Shown here: in pieces, positions 1 to 5,590 of the stretch | Numbering within the stretch: the stretch's first letter is position 1 | How the letters are laid out: the number at the start of each line of letters is the position of its first letter | Assembly: GCA_030592025.1 (NCBI GenBank) | Contig: JAUUZX010000137.1 | Coordinates: forward strand, 1-5,590 | DNA length: 5,590 nucleotides | Reading direction: 5' to 3' | From: a bacterium | GTDB taxonomy: Bacteria; Krumholzibacteriota; Krumholzibacteria; LZORAL124-64-63 | Notes under the pieces: generated by a model | Told to the model about the DNA's origin: nothing | The model's database searches: none | Seen by the model: only the letters and a program-made list of their open reading frames with translations | Program-made: the position numbers and the translations under genes

Positions 1-908
1 CTCGCCAGGACGCCCACGTCACCGAGCTGCTGCCGGCGCCGGGCGGGGCCGCTGGAACCGCGATCGAGACGCACGAGGAAATTGAGGTGGACCGCCGGCC
101 GGGGATCACCCACGGCTCCGGACGGACTGACCCCGGGCAGCGCGGCCCCCGCGGCCTCGGCCACCCGTGCCTGGAAACGGGGCACACCGGCCGCGTCCTC
201 GGGCGCGATGCCCGCCATGAAGCAGGCGTTCATGCACTCGCCGCAACCGGTGCAGGTCTCGTGATCGATCCAGGCGCGGCCGCCGCGGATGACGATGGCG
301 TCGAAGAGGCACACCTCCAGGCAGGAACCGCAGCCGGCGCAGAGGGGCGTGTCCACGCTGGGACGGATGTCCCGGTGCAGGGCAAGCTTGGTGGGACGGT
401 CCACCAGGCCGACACCCAGGGAAGCCAGGGCCCCCGCGAATCCGAGATGAGGATGGGGACGGACGGGCGTGAGCACCGCCAGGCCACCGGCCGCGGCGGC
501 GGCGCCGGCCAGGCCCAGGTCACCGACCACCGGCGAGGGGCCGAGTTCGGGATCATCCGCGATGCGGAAGGCCGGCACACCGGAACCGGCAAGGTAGCCC
601 TTGGCCCGGGCCACCTCGGTGTGGCCCGCGACCGTGTCCAGGGACGCCGTCGTGATGGACAGGGTGTCGCAGCAGAAAGCCTCCCCCGCGCCGGACGGCA
701 GGGCCGCCGCCACGTCGGCCACCCAGGACGGCGCGATATTCGGCGGACGGTGGGGCGGGCCGCAGGAAATCTTGATGGCCCAGGCCCCCCGCCGCGGCGC
801 CGCCGGTCCGGCCACCCGGGCCACGAGAGCGGTCAGGCCCGGCAGGACCTCGAGCCCGACGAGGGCAGCCTCCGCCCCGGCCCGCAGCAGATGCACATCA
901 GCGGTCAT
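1..908 (-). CDS. DUF362-type protein with two [4Fe-4S] ferredoxin motifs (partial, C-terminus beyond left edge)
   Basis: Seen: the reading frame opens with ATG at 908 and runs without a stop to the window edge, giving 302 residues. GGGGAGGA (922-915) lies 6 nt before the ATG, a strong Shine-Dalgarno. The ATG overlaps the deacetylase stop (ATGA, 908-905), so translation is probably coupled. Two CxxCxxCxxxC motifs are visible: C190/C193/C196/C200 and C219/C222/C225/C229, the signature of a bicluster [4Fe-4S] ferredoxin domain. There is no signal peptide or membrane helix, so it is probably cytoplasmic. Family knowledge: in DUF362 proteins a ferredoxin insert follows a 'GA-KN-G-G' segment and precedes 'NFL...CDC...DIGIL'. 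Here the order is WAIKISCGPP (43-52), GALASLGVG (159-167), the ferredoxin (188-235), then HLNFLV (274-279) and GDVGVLA (296-302). Odd: the family's K-x-H, KN and CDC positions read RPHPH, AS and DRGSS, and no proline follows either last cysteine. Relatives are about 370 residues, so perhaps 70 are missing. The substrate is unknown; a redox role is inferred from the clusters. Confidence 0.85.
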   Translation of the reverse strand, partial: MTADVHLLRAGAEAALVGLEVLPGLTALVARVAGPAAPRRGAWAIKISCGPPHRPPNIAPSWVADVAAALPSGAGEAFCCDTLSITTASLDTVAGHTEVARAKGYLAGSGVPAFRIADDPELGPSPVVGDLGLAGAAAAAGGLAVLTPVRPHPHLGFAGALASLGVGLVDRPTKLALHRDIRPSVDTPLCAGCGSCLEVCLFDAIVIRGGRAWIDHETCTGCGECMNACFMAGIAPEDAAGVPRFQARVAEAAGAALPGVSPSGAVGDPRPAVHLNFLVRLDRGSSGPARRRQQLGDVGVLA

Positions 909-2356
909 GTGCCGTCCTCCCCGGATCCGCGCAGGGCCAGGAACTCCGAGACGGTCACGAAGCGCACGCCCTCCGCCGCCAACCGGGGCAACTCCCGCGC
1001 CAGCACCTCGGCGGTGGCCCTGTGGGGATGGGCGATGCCCAACGCGAAACCGGTACCGCGGGCCGCCTCCACGAGCCGTGCCAGGTTGGCCGCGATGCGC
1101 TCCTGGTCCTCGTTGTCGTAGTCCAGGAAAAGCCGGTTGCGGGCCGTGGGCAGGCCGGCCTTGCGGGCCTCGTCCCAGGCCACGGAGCGGGACGACGTGA
1201 GGCTGTCCACGAAGTACAGACCCCGCTCCCGGAGCTCGGCCATGAGGGCCCCCATGGTCGGGGCGTCGCTGGTGGCGGCGCTCCCCATGTGGTTGTTCAC
1301 GCCCCGGGCGTGGGGCAATCCGGCCAGGGCCTCGTCCAGGCGATCGACGATGTCGTCGCGCCCCATGCCCACCATGATCGCGTCGGGCCCGGGGTCGGTG
1401 TCGGGCCAGGACTGGGGCTGCATGGGCAGGTGGAGCATGATCTCCCGGCGGCGGGTCGTCGTGGGCGCCCGTCCGGCGGTCACCGCCACCTCGACCACCG
1501 CACCGACCGACCTGCGGACGATCCTGGCGGCGTCCGTCCCCGGCCCGGCGTCGGCCGTCGGCGGCAGCAGCAGGTCGGTGGCCTGCAGGGCGAAGTGACG
1601 GGAATAGGATTGCCCCGGCAACACGGCCATGGTCAGGGGCACGGGCAGATCCAGGAGGCGGCGGGTCGTCGCGTTGCGCCCGTAGCCCCAGTCGTCGATG
1701 ATCAGGGCGACCACCGGGCCCTCGCCTGCGCGCAGGCGATCCCAGGCGTCGGCGTTGGCGTGGCCATCCCAGCGCACCCGGGGATGGCGGTCGGCGCGGT
1801 GCAGGATCAGGGTGTGGGTCGGGTGGCCGACGACGCCCACGTCCAGGCGCAGCACGTCGAGCATTTCGTTGGGATGGCGGCCGTCGGGGCCCCGGCGGGA
1901 TGTCGGCAGGCGCTCGCCCCAGATGACCCGGGCGCCCACGGGGGCCAGGGCCCGCGCGATCTCCTCCTGGACGGACCACCAGGACCGGTCGTGATCCACA
2001 GCCAGGGTGCGGCAGCGGACGACGACACCGGCGCCGATTTCCGGGGCCGGGCGGTCCCGATCCCCCGGACGGTCTTCATGGGCGGGGCCCGGCGCGAGTT
2101 GGGGCAGGACGCCGGCCAGGGCTTCCTCGACGGCGGCCTGGACGTCGTCGTGCATGCGCTCGGAGCCCAGCCCCAGGAGAGCGGCCCGGCCCGCCCGGGT
2201 CTCGGCCCACTTGAGGGCGCCGATGCCCACGACCAGCAGCACGACCGCCGCCGCCAGCACGCCGACCCACGGCCCCGGGCGGGCAGTCCGGCCGCGACCG
2301 GCCAAGGTCTTGCGCTGGGAGCGTTTTCGTTTCCTGGCCAAGGGGTTGTTGGGCAA
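905..2356 (-). CDS. Divergent polysaccharide deacetylase family protein (PF04748/YibQ-like), single-pass membrane anchor
   Basis: This is a predicted envelope carbohydrate-esterase-fold protein of 483 residues from TTG at 2356. Seen: a very basic N-terminus (RKRKRSQRK, 8-16), one hydrophobic segment (30-48), then a long extracytoplasmic part, implying N-in/C-out topology. Residues about 107-210 form an uncharacterised N-terminal domain. The deacetylase-like domain (about 215-475) has ALIIDDWGYG (D221, D222), LPMQP, GVNNHMGSAAT (H356), FVDSLTSSRS (D384), FLD and GIAHPH (H443). These match the order in divergent polysaccharide deacetylases, where the Asp and His residues are taken as metal or catalytic ligands. 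Enzyme activity is inferred. Between SRHFA and EIMLHLPM there are about 48 residues where relatives have roughly 10-15. Start choice: TTG 2356 has GGGAGA 9 nt upstream. An in-frame TTG at 2425 would add 23 residues but lacks a Shine-Dalgarno, begins next to a possible -10 box, and adds AGG/AGA/CGA codons. The gene follows a terminator, so it should have its own promoter, and it overlaps the DUF362 gene by 4 nt. Confidence 0.9.
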   Translation of the reverse strand: MPNNPLARKRKRSQRKTLAGRGRTARPGPWVGVLAAAVVLLVVGIGALKWAETRAGRAALLGLGSERMHDDVQAAVEEALAGVLPQLAPGPAHEDRPGDRDRPAPEIGAGVVVRCRTLAVDHDRSWWSVQEEIARALAPVGARVIWGERLPTSRRGPDGRHPNEMLDVLRLDVGVVGHPTHTLILHRADRHPRVRWDGHANADAWDRLRAGEGPVVALIIDDWGYGRNATTRRLLDLPVPLTMAVLPGQSYSRHFALQATDLLLPPTADAGPGTDAARIVRRSVGAVVEVAVTAGRAPTTTRRREIMLHLPMQPQSWPDTDPGPDAIMVGMGRDDIVDRLDEALAGLPHARGVNNHMGSAATSDAPTMGALMAELRERGLYFVDSLTSSRSVAWDEARKAGLPTARNRLFLDYDNEDQERIAANLARLVEAARGTGFALGIAHPHRATAEVLARELPRLAAEGVRFVTVSEFLALRGSGEDGT

Positions 2357-2365
2357 GGGGGTCGT

Positions 2366-2371
2366 TCTCCC
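2366..2371 (-). promoter_or_regulatory. Shine-Dalgarno supporting the TTG start at 2356
   Basis: On the minus strand GGGAGA lies 9 nt before the TTG at 2356-2354. The alternative TTG at 2425 has no purine-rich stretch in front of it (GATCTAGTATCGCC). This is the main reason for preferring the shorter deacetylase. N-terminal peptide data would settle it. Confidence 0.45.
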
Positions 2372-2429
2372 GGCGTCGGTTCGCGACGGCGGCGCCCACC
2401 TCCCTGCGGGGGCCGTGTCCGTCAAGGCG

Positions 2430-2458
2430 ATACTAGATCAAACGGCGCCGATGCGCCA
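2430..2458 (-). promoter_or_regulatory. Weak sigma70-type promoter candidate for the deacetylase/DUF362 unit
   Basis: TAGTAT at 2435-2430 matches the -10 consensus at 4 of 6 positions. At 17 nt spacing the -35 position holds TGGCGC (2458-2453), which is poor. Support is mostly positional: a terminator sits just upstream at 2506-2476, so the downstream unit needs a promoter, and this AT-rich patch is unusual in a GC-rich gap. Initiation here would fall near 2423, which argues against the TTG at 2425 as the start codon. Confidence 0.3.
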
Positions 2459-2475
2459 CCACGGTCGTGGCGGAC

Positions 2476-2506
2476 AAAAAGCGGGGGAACCCTCTGGGCT
2501 CCCCCG
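2476..2506 (-). terminator. Intrinsic terminator of the lipoprotein 1 gene
   Basis: The minus strand has a near-perfect hairpin at 2506-2482. Its arms are CGGGGGAGCCC and GGGTTCCCCCG, with a 7-bp GC-rich lower stem, one A/C mismatch, 3 more pairs and a 3-nt loop. After one more C it is followed by TTTTT (2480-2476). It begins 21 nt after the lipoprotein stop codon. A stable stem plus a U-tract is the classic Rho-independent layout, and the T-run fits only the minus strand. Confidence 0.85.
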
Positions 2507-2527
2507 GTATCGAAATGGCGGTCCGGA

Positions 2528-3139
2528 TCAGGTCGTGATACCCGCGCTCGTCCCATCGATCTGGCCGACCATGCGGTAGAGCGTCCGCGTGCGGCCCTGG
2601 TACTCCACTTCCTCCGTGGAGAGGAAGAAACGGATGGACCCGTTGATCTCCAGGTTCTTGGCGCCGTCGGTGGTCGCCTGCTGGATCACGAACTTGACGG
2701 TGTAGTCCGCCTCCACCGCGCCCGGGAAGTCCGGATTCTCGGAGGGCCGCCAGGCCGCGATGGGCACGTAGGTCTCGAAGGTGATGCGCTCGATGCCGCC
2801 GACACCTTCGCGGGGCGAGTTGCCCGAGAACCACCTCTCGGTGATGCGGACCTCTTCCGCGTACTCGAAGAAGTTCCGGGGCAGCCCGAATTCCAACACC
2901 GTGTCGTCCGTCAGGTAGATGCGAAAGCCGTCATCCATCACCGTCAGGTAGTTGTTGTAATCCATGCCCTCGTAAACGGTCTTGAAATTCTCCATGAGCT
3001 GCTCGGGTGAGCCGGCGAAGGGCAACGTCTCGATGACGGTCCCCCCACCTCCCCCGCCGTCCTCGGGCGAGAAGATGCAACCGGCGGGCACCATCAATGC
3101 TGCCAAGGCGGCCAGCAGCAGAATCCGCTTCACGATCAT
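2528..3139 (-). CDS. Lipoprotein 1, putative NTF2-like domain, function unknown
   Basis: This is a 203-residue predicted envelope lipoprotein. Seen: MIVKR, a hydrophobic run, then VPAGC with the acceptor cysteine at C21, so signal peptidase II processing is likely. The -3 proline is not ideal. After CIFSP comes a six-glycine linker, then a soluble domain from about residue 38 (SPEQLMENFKTVYEGMDY). It continues through alternating short strands to LYRMVGQID near the end. The helix-rich start followed by strands suggests a small NTF2-like alpha/beta cone; this is inference. Start choice: an ATG at 3154 would add MEDFV, but that ATG is part of the Shine-Dalgarno (ATGGAGG). GGAGG lies 8 nt before the ATG at 3139, and starting there gives a standard signal peptide. 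The gene has its own promoter (3243-3235) and terminator (2506-2476), so it appears monocistronic. It shares layout and motifs with lipoprotein 2. I do not recognise a named family. Confidence 0.85.
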   Translation of the reverse strand: MIVKRILLLAALAALMVPAGCIFSPEDGGGGGGTVIETLPFAGSPEQLMENFKTVYEGMDYNNYLTVMDDGFRIYLTDDTVLEFGLPRNFFEYAEEVRITERWFSGNSPREGVGGIERITFETYVPIAAWRPSENPDFPGAVEADYTVKFVIQQATTDGAKNLEINGSIRFFLSTEEVEYQGRTRTLYRMVGQIDGTSAGITT

Positions 3140-3147
3140 GACAAAGT

Positions 3148-3152
3148 CCTCC
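3148..3152 (-). promoter_or_regulatory. Shine-Dalgarno that fixes the lipoprotein 1 start
   Basis: GGAGG on the minus strand lies 8 nt before the ATG at 3139. It directly follows the AT of an upstream in-frame ATG (3154), so that earlier ATG is better read as part of the ribosome-binding site than as a start. Confidence 0.7.
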
Positions 3153-3160
3153 ATCGGATC

Positions 3161-3207
3161 GCGGGCTTCCCAGGGGTGACAGGTACGCTTCAGGTTGGGA
3201 AACCCGC
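3161..3207 (-). repeat. 12-bp inverted repeat (long hairpin) in the lipoprotein 1 leader
   Basis: On the minus strand GCGGGTTTCCCA (3207-3196) can pair with TGGGAAGCCCGC (3172-3161). There are 11 Watson-Crick pairs and one G-U pair around a 23-nt loop. The hairpin ends 8 nt before the Shine-Dalgarno. No T-run follows, so it is not an intrinsic terminator. It could be a leader structure affecting mRNA stability or translation, or a stop for read-through from the lipoprotein 2 unit. Its first arm can also take part in an alternative hairpin (3211-3189). Confidence 0.6.
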
Positions 3208-3234
3208 TGAATCAGGCGCTGTCAACGCCTCATG

Positions 3235-3243
3235 ATTATAACA
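3235..3243 (-). promoter_or_regulatory. Extended -10 promoter of lipoprotein 1
   Basis: TGTTATAAT on the minus strand is an exact extended -10 element (TGn plus TATAAT). It lies in a short AT-rich island of a GC-rich genome, between the lipoprotein 2 stop (3254) and the lipoprotein 1 start. The -35 position at 17 nt spacing holds TAGCAA, a 3 of 6 match; extended -10 promoters tolerate a weak -35. Initiation is expected near 3228, giving a leader of about 90 nt. Confidence 0.6.
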
Positions 3244-3253
3244 TAAACCGTAC

Positions 3254-3871
3254 TCAATTGCTAGCCGTCGTTCCCCGCAGAATGCCGAACGTGGGCAGCA
3301 CCGACCCGGGATTGTCCGGATCACCCTCCCCCTGGCGATCGGTCCAGCGGGTCACGAACCACTCCGTGCCCTCCTGGCTGAAAACCACGTCCGCCGCCCC
3401 CCGGTAGCGGGTCAGGGAGCTGCCGCTGGTCACCGTCACATCGTAGATGACGCCGATCCATTCGACCTCCGTGCCCGACGGGGGCGGAGCGTTGAATTCG
3501 GGGTTCTGCATGACCACATCGGTATTTATCGGCCCGAAACTGTAGAACTTGCGGATGAAATCCACTTCCTGGTCCCGGAACCAACCCTCAAAAACCCCAG
3601 GATACTGGCTCTCCGCGTCGGAATCGGGGATGTACTCGAAGGCCTCGCCGATGTTCCGTTCCCAACCACCGGAATCGTTGGCCTGGAAGCTCTTGCCCAG
3701 GTTGGCCCACACGTTTTCGGGGCTGATCTGGTCGAGATAGTCCACGGCGGAGTTCGAGTCCGGGGGTTCCGGCACCCGGGGCGAGAAAATGCACCCGGCC
3801 AGGGCCAGCGACAGGGTTAAAACCGCCGCCAGACGTGCCCACCGGTTGCAATACGCTGAGATTCGCCTCAT
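3254..3871 (-). CDS. Lipoprotein 2, putative NTF2-like domain, function unknown
   Basis: This is a 205-residue predicted lipoprotein. Seen: MRRISAY with a positively charged N-region, a hydrophobic core, and a perfect lipobox LAGC with acceptor C27. Then CIFSP, a Pro-rich linker (about 31-40), and a domain starting SPENVWANLGKSF (50-62). It ends in strands that include YDVTV, YRGAADVVF and WFVTRWTD (171-178). The closing Trp-rich strands followed by Asp resemble NTF2/SnoaL-like domains; this is inference from pattern. Start choice: the same frame stays open far upstream inside the barrel gene, but the ATG at 3871 begins an ideal signal peptide. It has GGAG 6 nt upstream and shares TGATG with the barrel stop, so the two proteins are probably made together. 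No intrinsic terminator follows; the next gene's promoter begins only 10 nt downstream. I do not recognise a named family. Confidence 0.88.
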   Translation of the reverse strand: MRRISAYCNRWARLAAVLTLSLALAGCIFSPRVPEPPDSNSAVDYLDQISPENVWANLGKSFQANDSGGWERNIGEAFEYIPDSDAESQYPGVFEGWFRDQEVDFIRKFYSFGPINTDVVMQNPEFNAPPPSGTEVEWIGVIYDVTVTSGSSLTRYRGAADVVFSQEGTEWFVTRWTDRQGEGDPDNPGSVLPTFGILRGTTASN

Positions 3872-5590
3872 CAGAAACTCCACTTCACCCAGGTGTCGGC
3901 CTCCCAGTAGTCGGCGCTCTCGGGCCGGATGCCCGGGCCGTAGGCGTTCACCTTCATGATCTTGGCCGACAGCTCCAGCGGCCTGATCTTGCCCCACTTG
4001 TGGCGCGCCCGCACGCCGATCCGGATATCGCCCTTGTAGCTCGAGGCCACGGAATCCGTCTGGGGATTCCCCACGTCGTCGCGGCCGCGCACCGTCGAGG
4101 CCTCCAGGATGACCCCGGACACGGGCTCGAACTCGATGTCGAAATCGATGCTGTTGACGGTCTGGTTGTAGTTGCGGGAGTAGATATCGCCGCCACCGAC
4201 CGCGTCCCCCGTGCGCAGGGCCTTGATGGTGCGGTTGTAGGTGTGGGCGACGGCGAGCCGCAGGCGTTTCGTGGCCCTGATGGTCAGCCAGCTCTTCAAC
4301 TTGCCCCGCTTGTCGTAATTGTCGCGCCGGCGCCTGTCGTCGGGGTGGTCGTAGGTCTTGTACTCGATGTAGAGGCTGTACTCCTGGCTCAGGCGCAGCC
4401 ATTCCGAGATCTGCCAGGCGTACTCCGGGGCGATGGTGTAGCGGTCCCGGGTGTTGTTCTCGATGGACTTGTCGGCGCCGATGGCCAGGTACTGCACCTG
4501 ATTCCACTTCACCGACAGGTTGGTGTCGGAGTCGCCCCATTTCCGCCGCAGGCTGGCGCTCATGTCCGACGTGAGCTGGTCCACGTTCTGGCCGTTGGGC
4601 CGCTCGTCGGGGATCTGCTGGTTGAGTTTCTGCCCCATGTCGACGATCAGGCGCGTCTCGCTGAAGACCGGGCGGATCCACTTGAGGTTCGCCTGCTGGT
4701 TGCGCGTGTTCTGGCGGCCGCGGCGGGTACCATCCTGCAGTTGCTGGTCGTTCCACACCCAGCTGTAGCCGAAGTCCGTGACGAAGGAGTCACGCCCCGC
4801 AGCGAAGGTCGCCTGGAGGTCGACCTTCTCTTTGTAGTCCTCGGTCAGGCCCTGCAGGCTGCGGGTGTAGCCCACCTCACTGACCGTGCGTTTCAGGTCG
4901 GCCGAGAGGCCGAAGCGGCCCCAGCGCACGGCGTTCTCGAAGACGACCACCTGCCGGTTGGCCACCCGGCGCTCGCGGACGATCTGGTCGTCGAAGTCCA
5001 CACCGGTGGTGTCGGCGCCACCGCGATCGTTGCGGCGCCAATCCAGGTACTCGCTGTCGAAGGTGCTGCGGGTCAGTTCGGCGCGCCCCGTGAGCCAGCC
5101 CCGGTCGTAGTAGGCGCCGGCGCCCACCGTGTCACCCAGGGCCTTGGCGCTCTCCCTCCGGTCGCGCAGCAGCCGGTCACCCTGGGAACCCTCGCCGTAG
5201 AACCGTCCCGCCAGATGCAGCCCCGGATCCACCGACCACACCGTCTGCAGGTGGGCGTTGGCCGTGCCCTCGCTGAGCTCACTCACGACCGCGCGGTTCT
5301 CGCTGCTCTCGTCGAGGACGCCCAGGGAAACGGACAGGGAGTTCAGCAGGCCGCCGACCTCCTTGTCCTGGACGCGACCGTTGATGGCCCCGCGGCGGTT
5401 GTCGCGCTTGATGAGCAGGGGCGTGCCGAGGGAGTTGGTCGAGCGATCCTCGGACCAGTCCCAGCTGCCGGTCACGTCGAGCGTGAAGGGCAGCAGGGCG
5501 CCGGCGATGTAGGTGAACCGGTCCTGGCGCGTCTCGATGATCTTGTCGTAGCTGCGGTAGTCCTGCCAGCCCCAGTTGAGCTTGTTCTGC
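3871..5590 (-). CDS. Outer-membrane beta-barrel protein (partial, N-terminus beyond right edge)
   Basis: Seen: an open frame from the window edge to TGA at 3873-3871, 572 residues with no start inside. A GTG at 5475 is in frame, but 38 in-frame residues precede it (QNKLNWGWQDYRSY onward), so it is not the true start. The protein is rich in Trp, Tyr, Asn, Asp and Arg, with alternating polar/apolar strands of about 9-14 residues joined by charged turns (for example DHPDDRRRRDNYDK). It ends ADTWVKWSF, with the C-terminal Phe and alternating aromatics of a beta-signal recognised by the BAM complex. Conclusion: an integral outer-membrane barrel, and the length suggests many strands. Family unknown: no TonB box, plug or periplasmic domain is visible, but these would lie off the window. 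TonB-dependent transporter, polysaccharide/lipoprotein translocation porin and adhesin scaffold all remain possible. Its stop overlaps the lipoprotein 2 start, suggesting the lipoprotein is a partner or cargo. Confidence 0.8.
   Translation of the reverse strand, partial: QNKLNWGWQDYRSYDKIIETRQDRFTYIAGALLPFTLDVTGSWDWSEDRSTNSLGTPLLIKRDNRRGAINGRVQDKEVGGLLNSLSVSLGVLDESSENRAVVSELSEGTANAHLQTVWSVDPGLHLAGRFYGEGSQGDRLLRDRRESAKALGDTVGAGAYYDRGWLTGRAELTRSTFDSEYLDWRRNDRGGADTTGVDFDDQIVRERRVANRQVVVFENAVRWGRFGLSADLKRTVSEVGYTRSLQGLTEDYKEKVDLQATFAAGRDSFVTDFGYSWVWNDQQLQDGTRRGRQNTRNQQANLKWIRPVFSETRLIVDMGQKLNQQIPDERPNGQNVDQLTSDMSASLRRKWGDSDTNLSVKWNQVQYLAIGADKSIENNTRDRYTIAPEYAWQISEWLRLSQEYSLYIEYKTYDHPDDRRRRDNYDKRGKLKSWLTIRATKRLRLAVAHTYNRTIKALRTGDAVGGGDIYSRNYNQTVNSIDFDIEFEPVSGVILEASTVRGRDDVGNPQTDSVASSYKGDIRIGVRARHKWGKIRPLELSAKIMKVNAYGPGIRPESADYWEADTWVKWSF

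Noticed and set aside
87..1121. 344-codon open frame on the plus strand
   Set aside because: It is antisense to the eight-cysteine ferredoxin-type gene and the deacetylase end. It is low-complexity Gly/Arg with no recognisable domain.
2459..2470. ccacggtcgtgg palindrome-like motif as an operator
   Set aside because: It is only a 5-bp stem with a 2-nt loop and has no second copy; chance is likely at this GC content.
1022..3010. 662-codon open frame on the plus strand
   Set aside because: It lies antisense to the deacetylase, its terminator and lipoprotein 1, all with strong family or signal evidence. Its product is a Gly/Arg/His/Val-rich string without domains, as expected from a stop-poor frame opposite a GC-rich gene.
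3041..3055. Runs of C6 and C5 in the lipoprotein 1 linker as a phase-variation tract
   Set aside because: The runs are short and interrupted (ccccccacctccccc), and they simply encode the glycine linker in a GC-rich genome.
3220..3225. Exact TTGACA (-35 consensus) on the minus strand
   Set aside because: No -10-like hexamer follows at 16-18 nt (GTTTCC, TTTCCC, TTCCCA). It lies downstream of the better extended -10 site and within a small hairpin.
3872..4756. In-frame upstream extension of lipoprotein 2
   Set aside because: The frame is open but reads Arg/Pro/Gln/His-rich sequence inside the barrel gene. The ATG at 3871 starts a textbook lipoprotein signal with its own Shine-Dalgarno.

Overview
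The window is a GC-rich stretch of a bacterial chromosome. Every gene I can support is on the minus strand. It encodes an outer-membrane beta-barrel, two lipoproteins, a membrane-anchored polysaccharide-deacetylase-family protein and a DUF362/ferredoxin-type protein. That set implies a diderm (Gram-negative-type) cell. The paired 'CIFSP' lipoproteins, the large unclassified barrel and the high GC content remind me of uncultured lineages near the FCB group (Eisenbacteria or Krumholzibacteriota type). This placement is an impression only.

Layout in transcription order (right to left): (1) 5590-3871, the C-terminal 572 residues of a large barrel protein whose start lies beyond the right edge. 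(2) 3871-3254, a 205-residue lipoprotein sharing a TGATG stop/start with the barrel gene. (3) 3253-3140, an intergenic region with a strong extended -10 promoter and a structured leader. (4) 3139-2528, a second lipoprotein of about 203 residues, similar in layout to the first. (5) 2506-2476, an intrinsic terminator. (6) about 2435-2357, a weak promoter candidate and a Shine-Dalgarno site. (7) 2356 (or 2425) to 905, a divergent polysaccharide deacetylase. (8) 908-1, a DUF362-type protein with two [4Fe-4S] ferredoxin motifs, overlapping the deacetylase by ATGA and cut by the left edge. It is open across the edge and easily missed.

There appear to be three transcription units. The barrel and lipoprotein 2 form one. 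Lipoprotein 1 has its own promoter and terminator. The deacetylase and DUF362 gene form a third, translationally coupled unit. The barrel and lipoproteins look like a cell-surface module of unknown function. The deacetylase/DUF362 pair joins an envelope carbohydrate-esterase fold with an iron-sulfur protein that has lost several family motifs.

I saw no RNA genes, CRISPR arrays, insertion sequences or phage features. The points most worth a second look are the barrel/twin-lipoprotein locus, the degenerate DUF362 protein, the insertion in the deacetylase fold, and the leader with competing hairpins.
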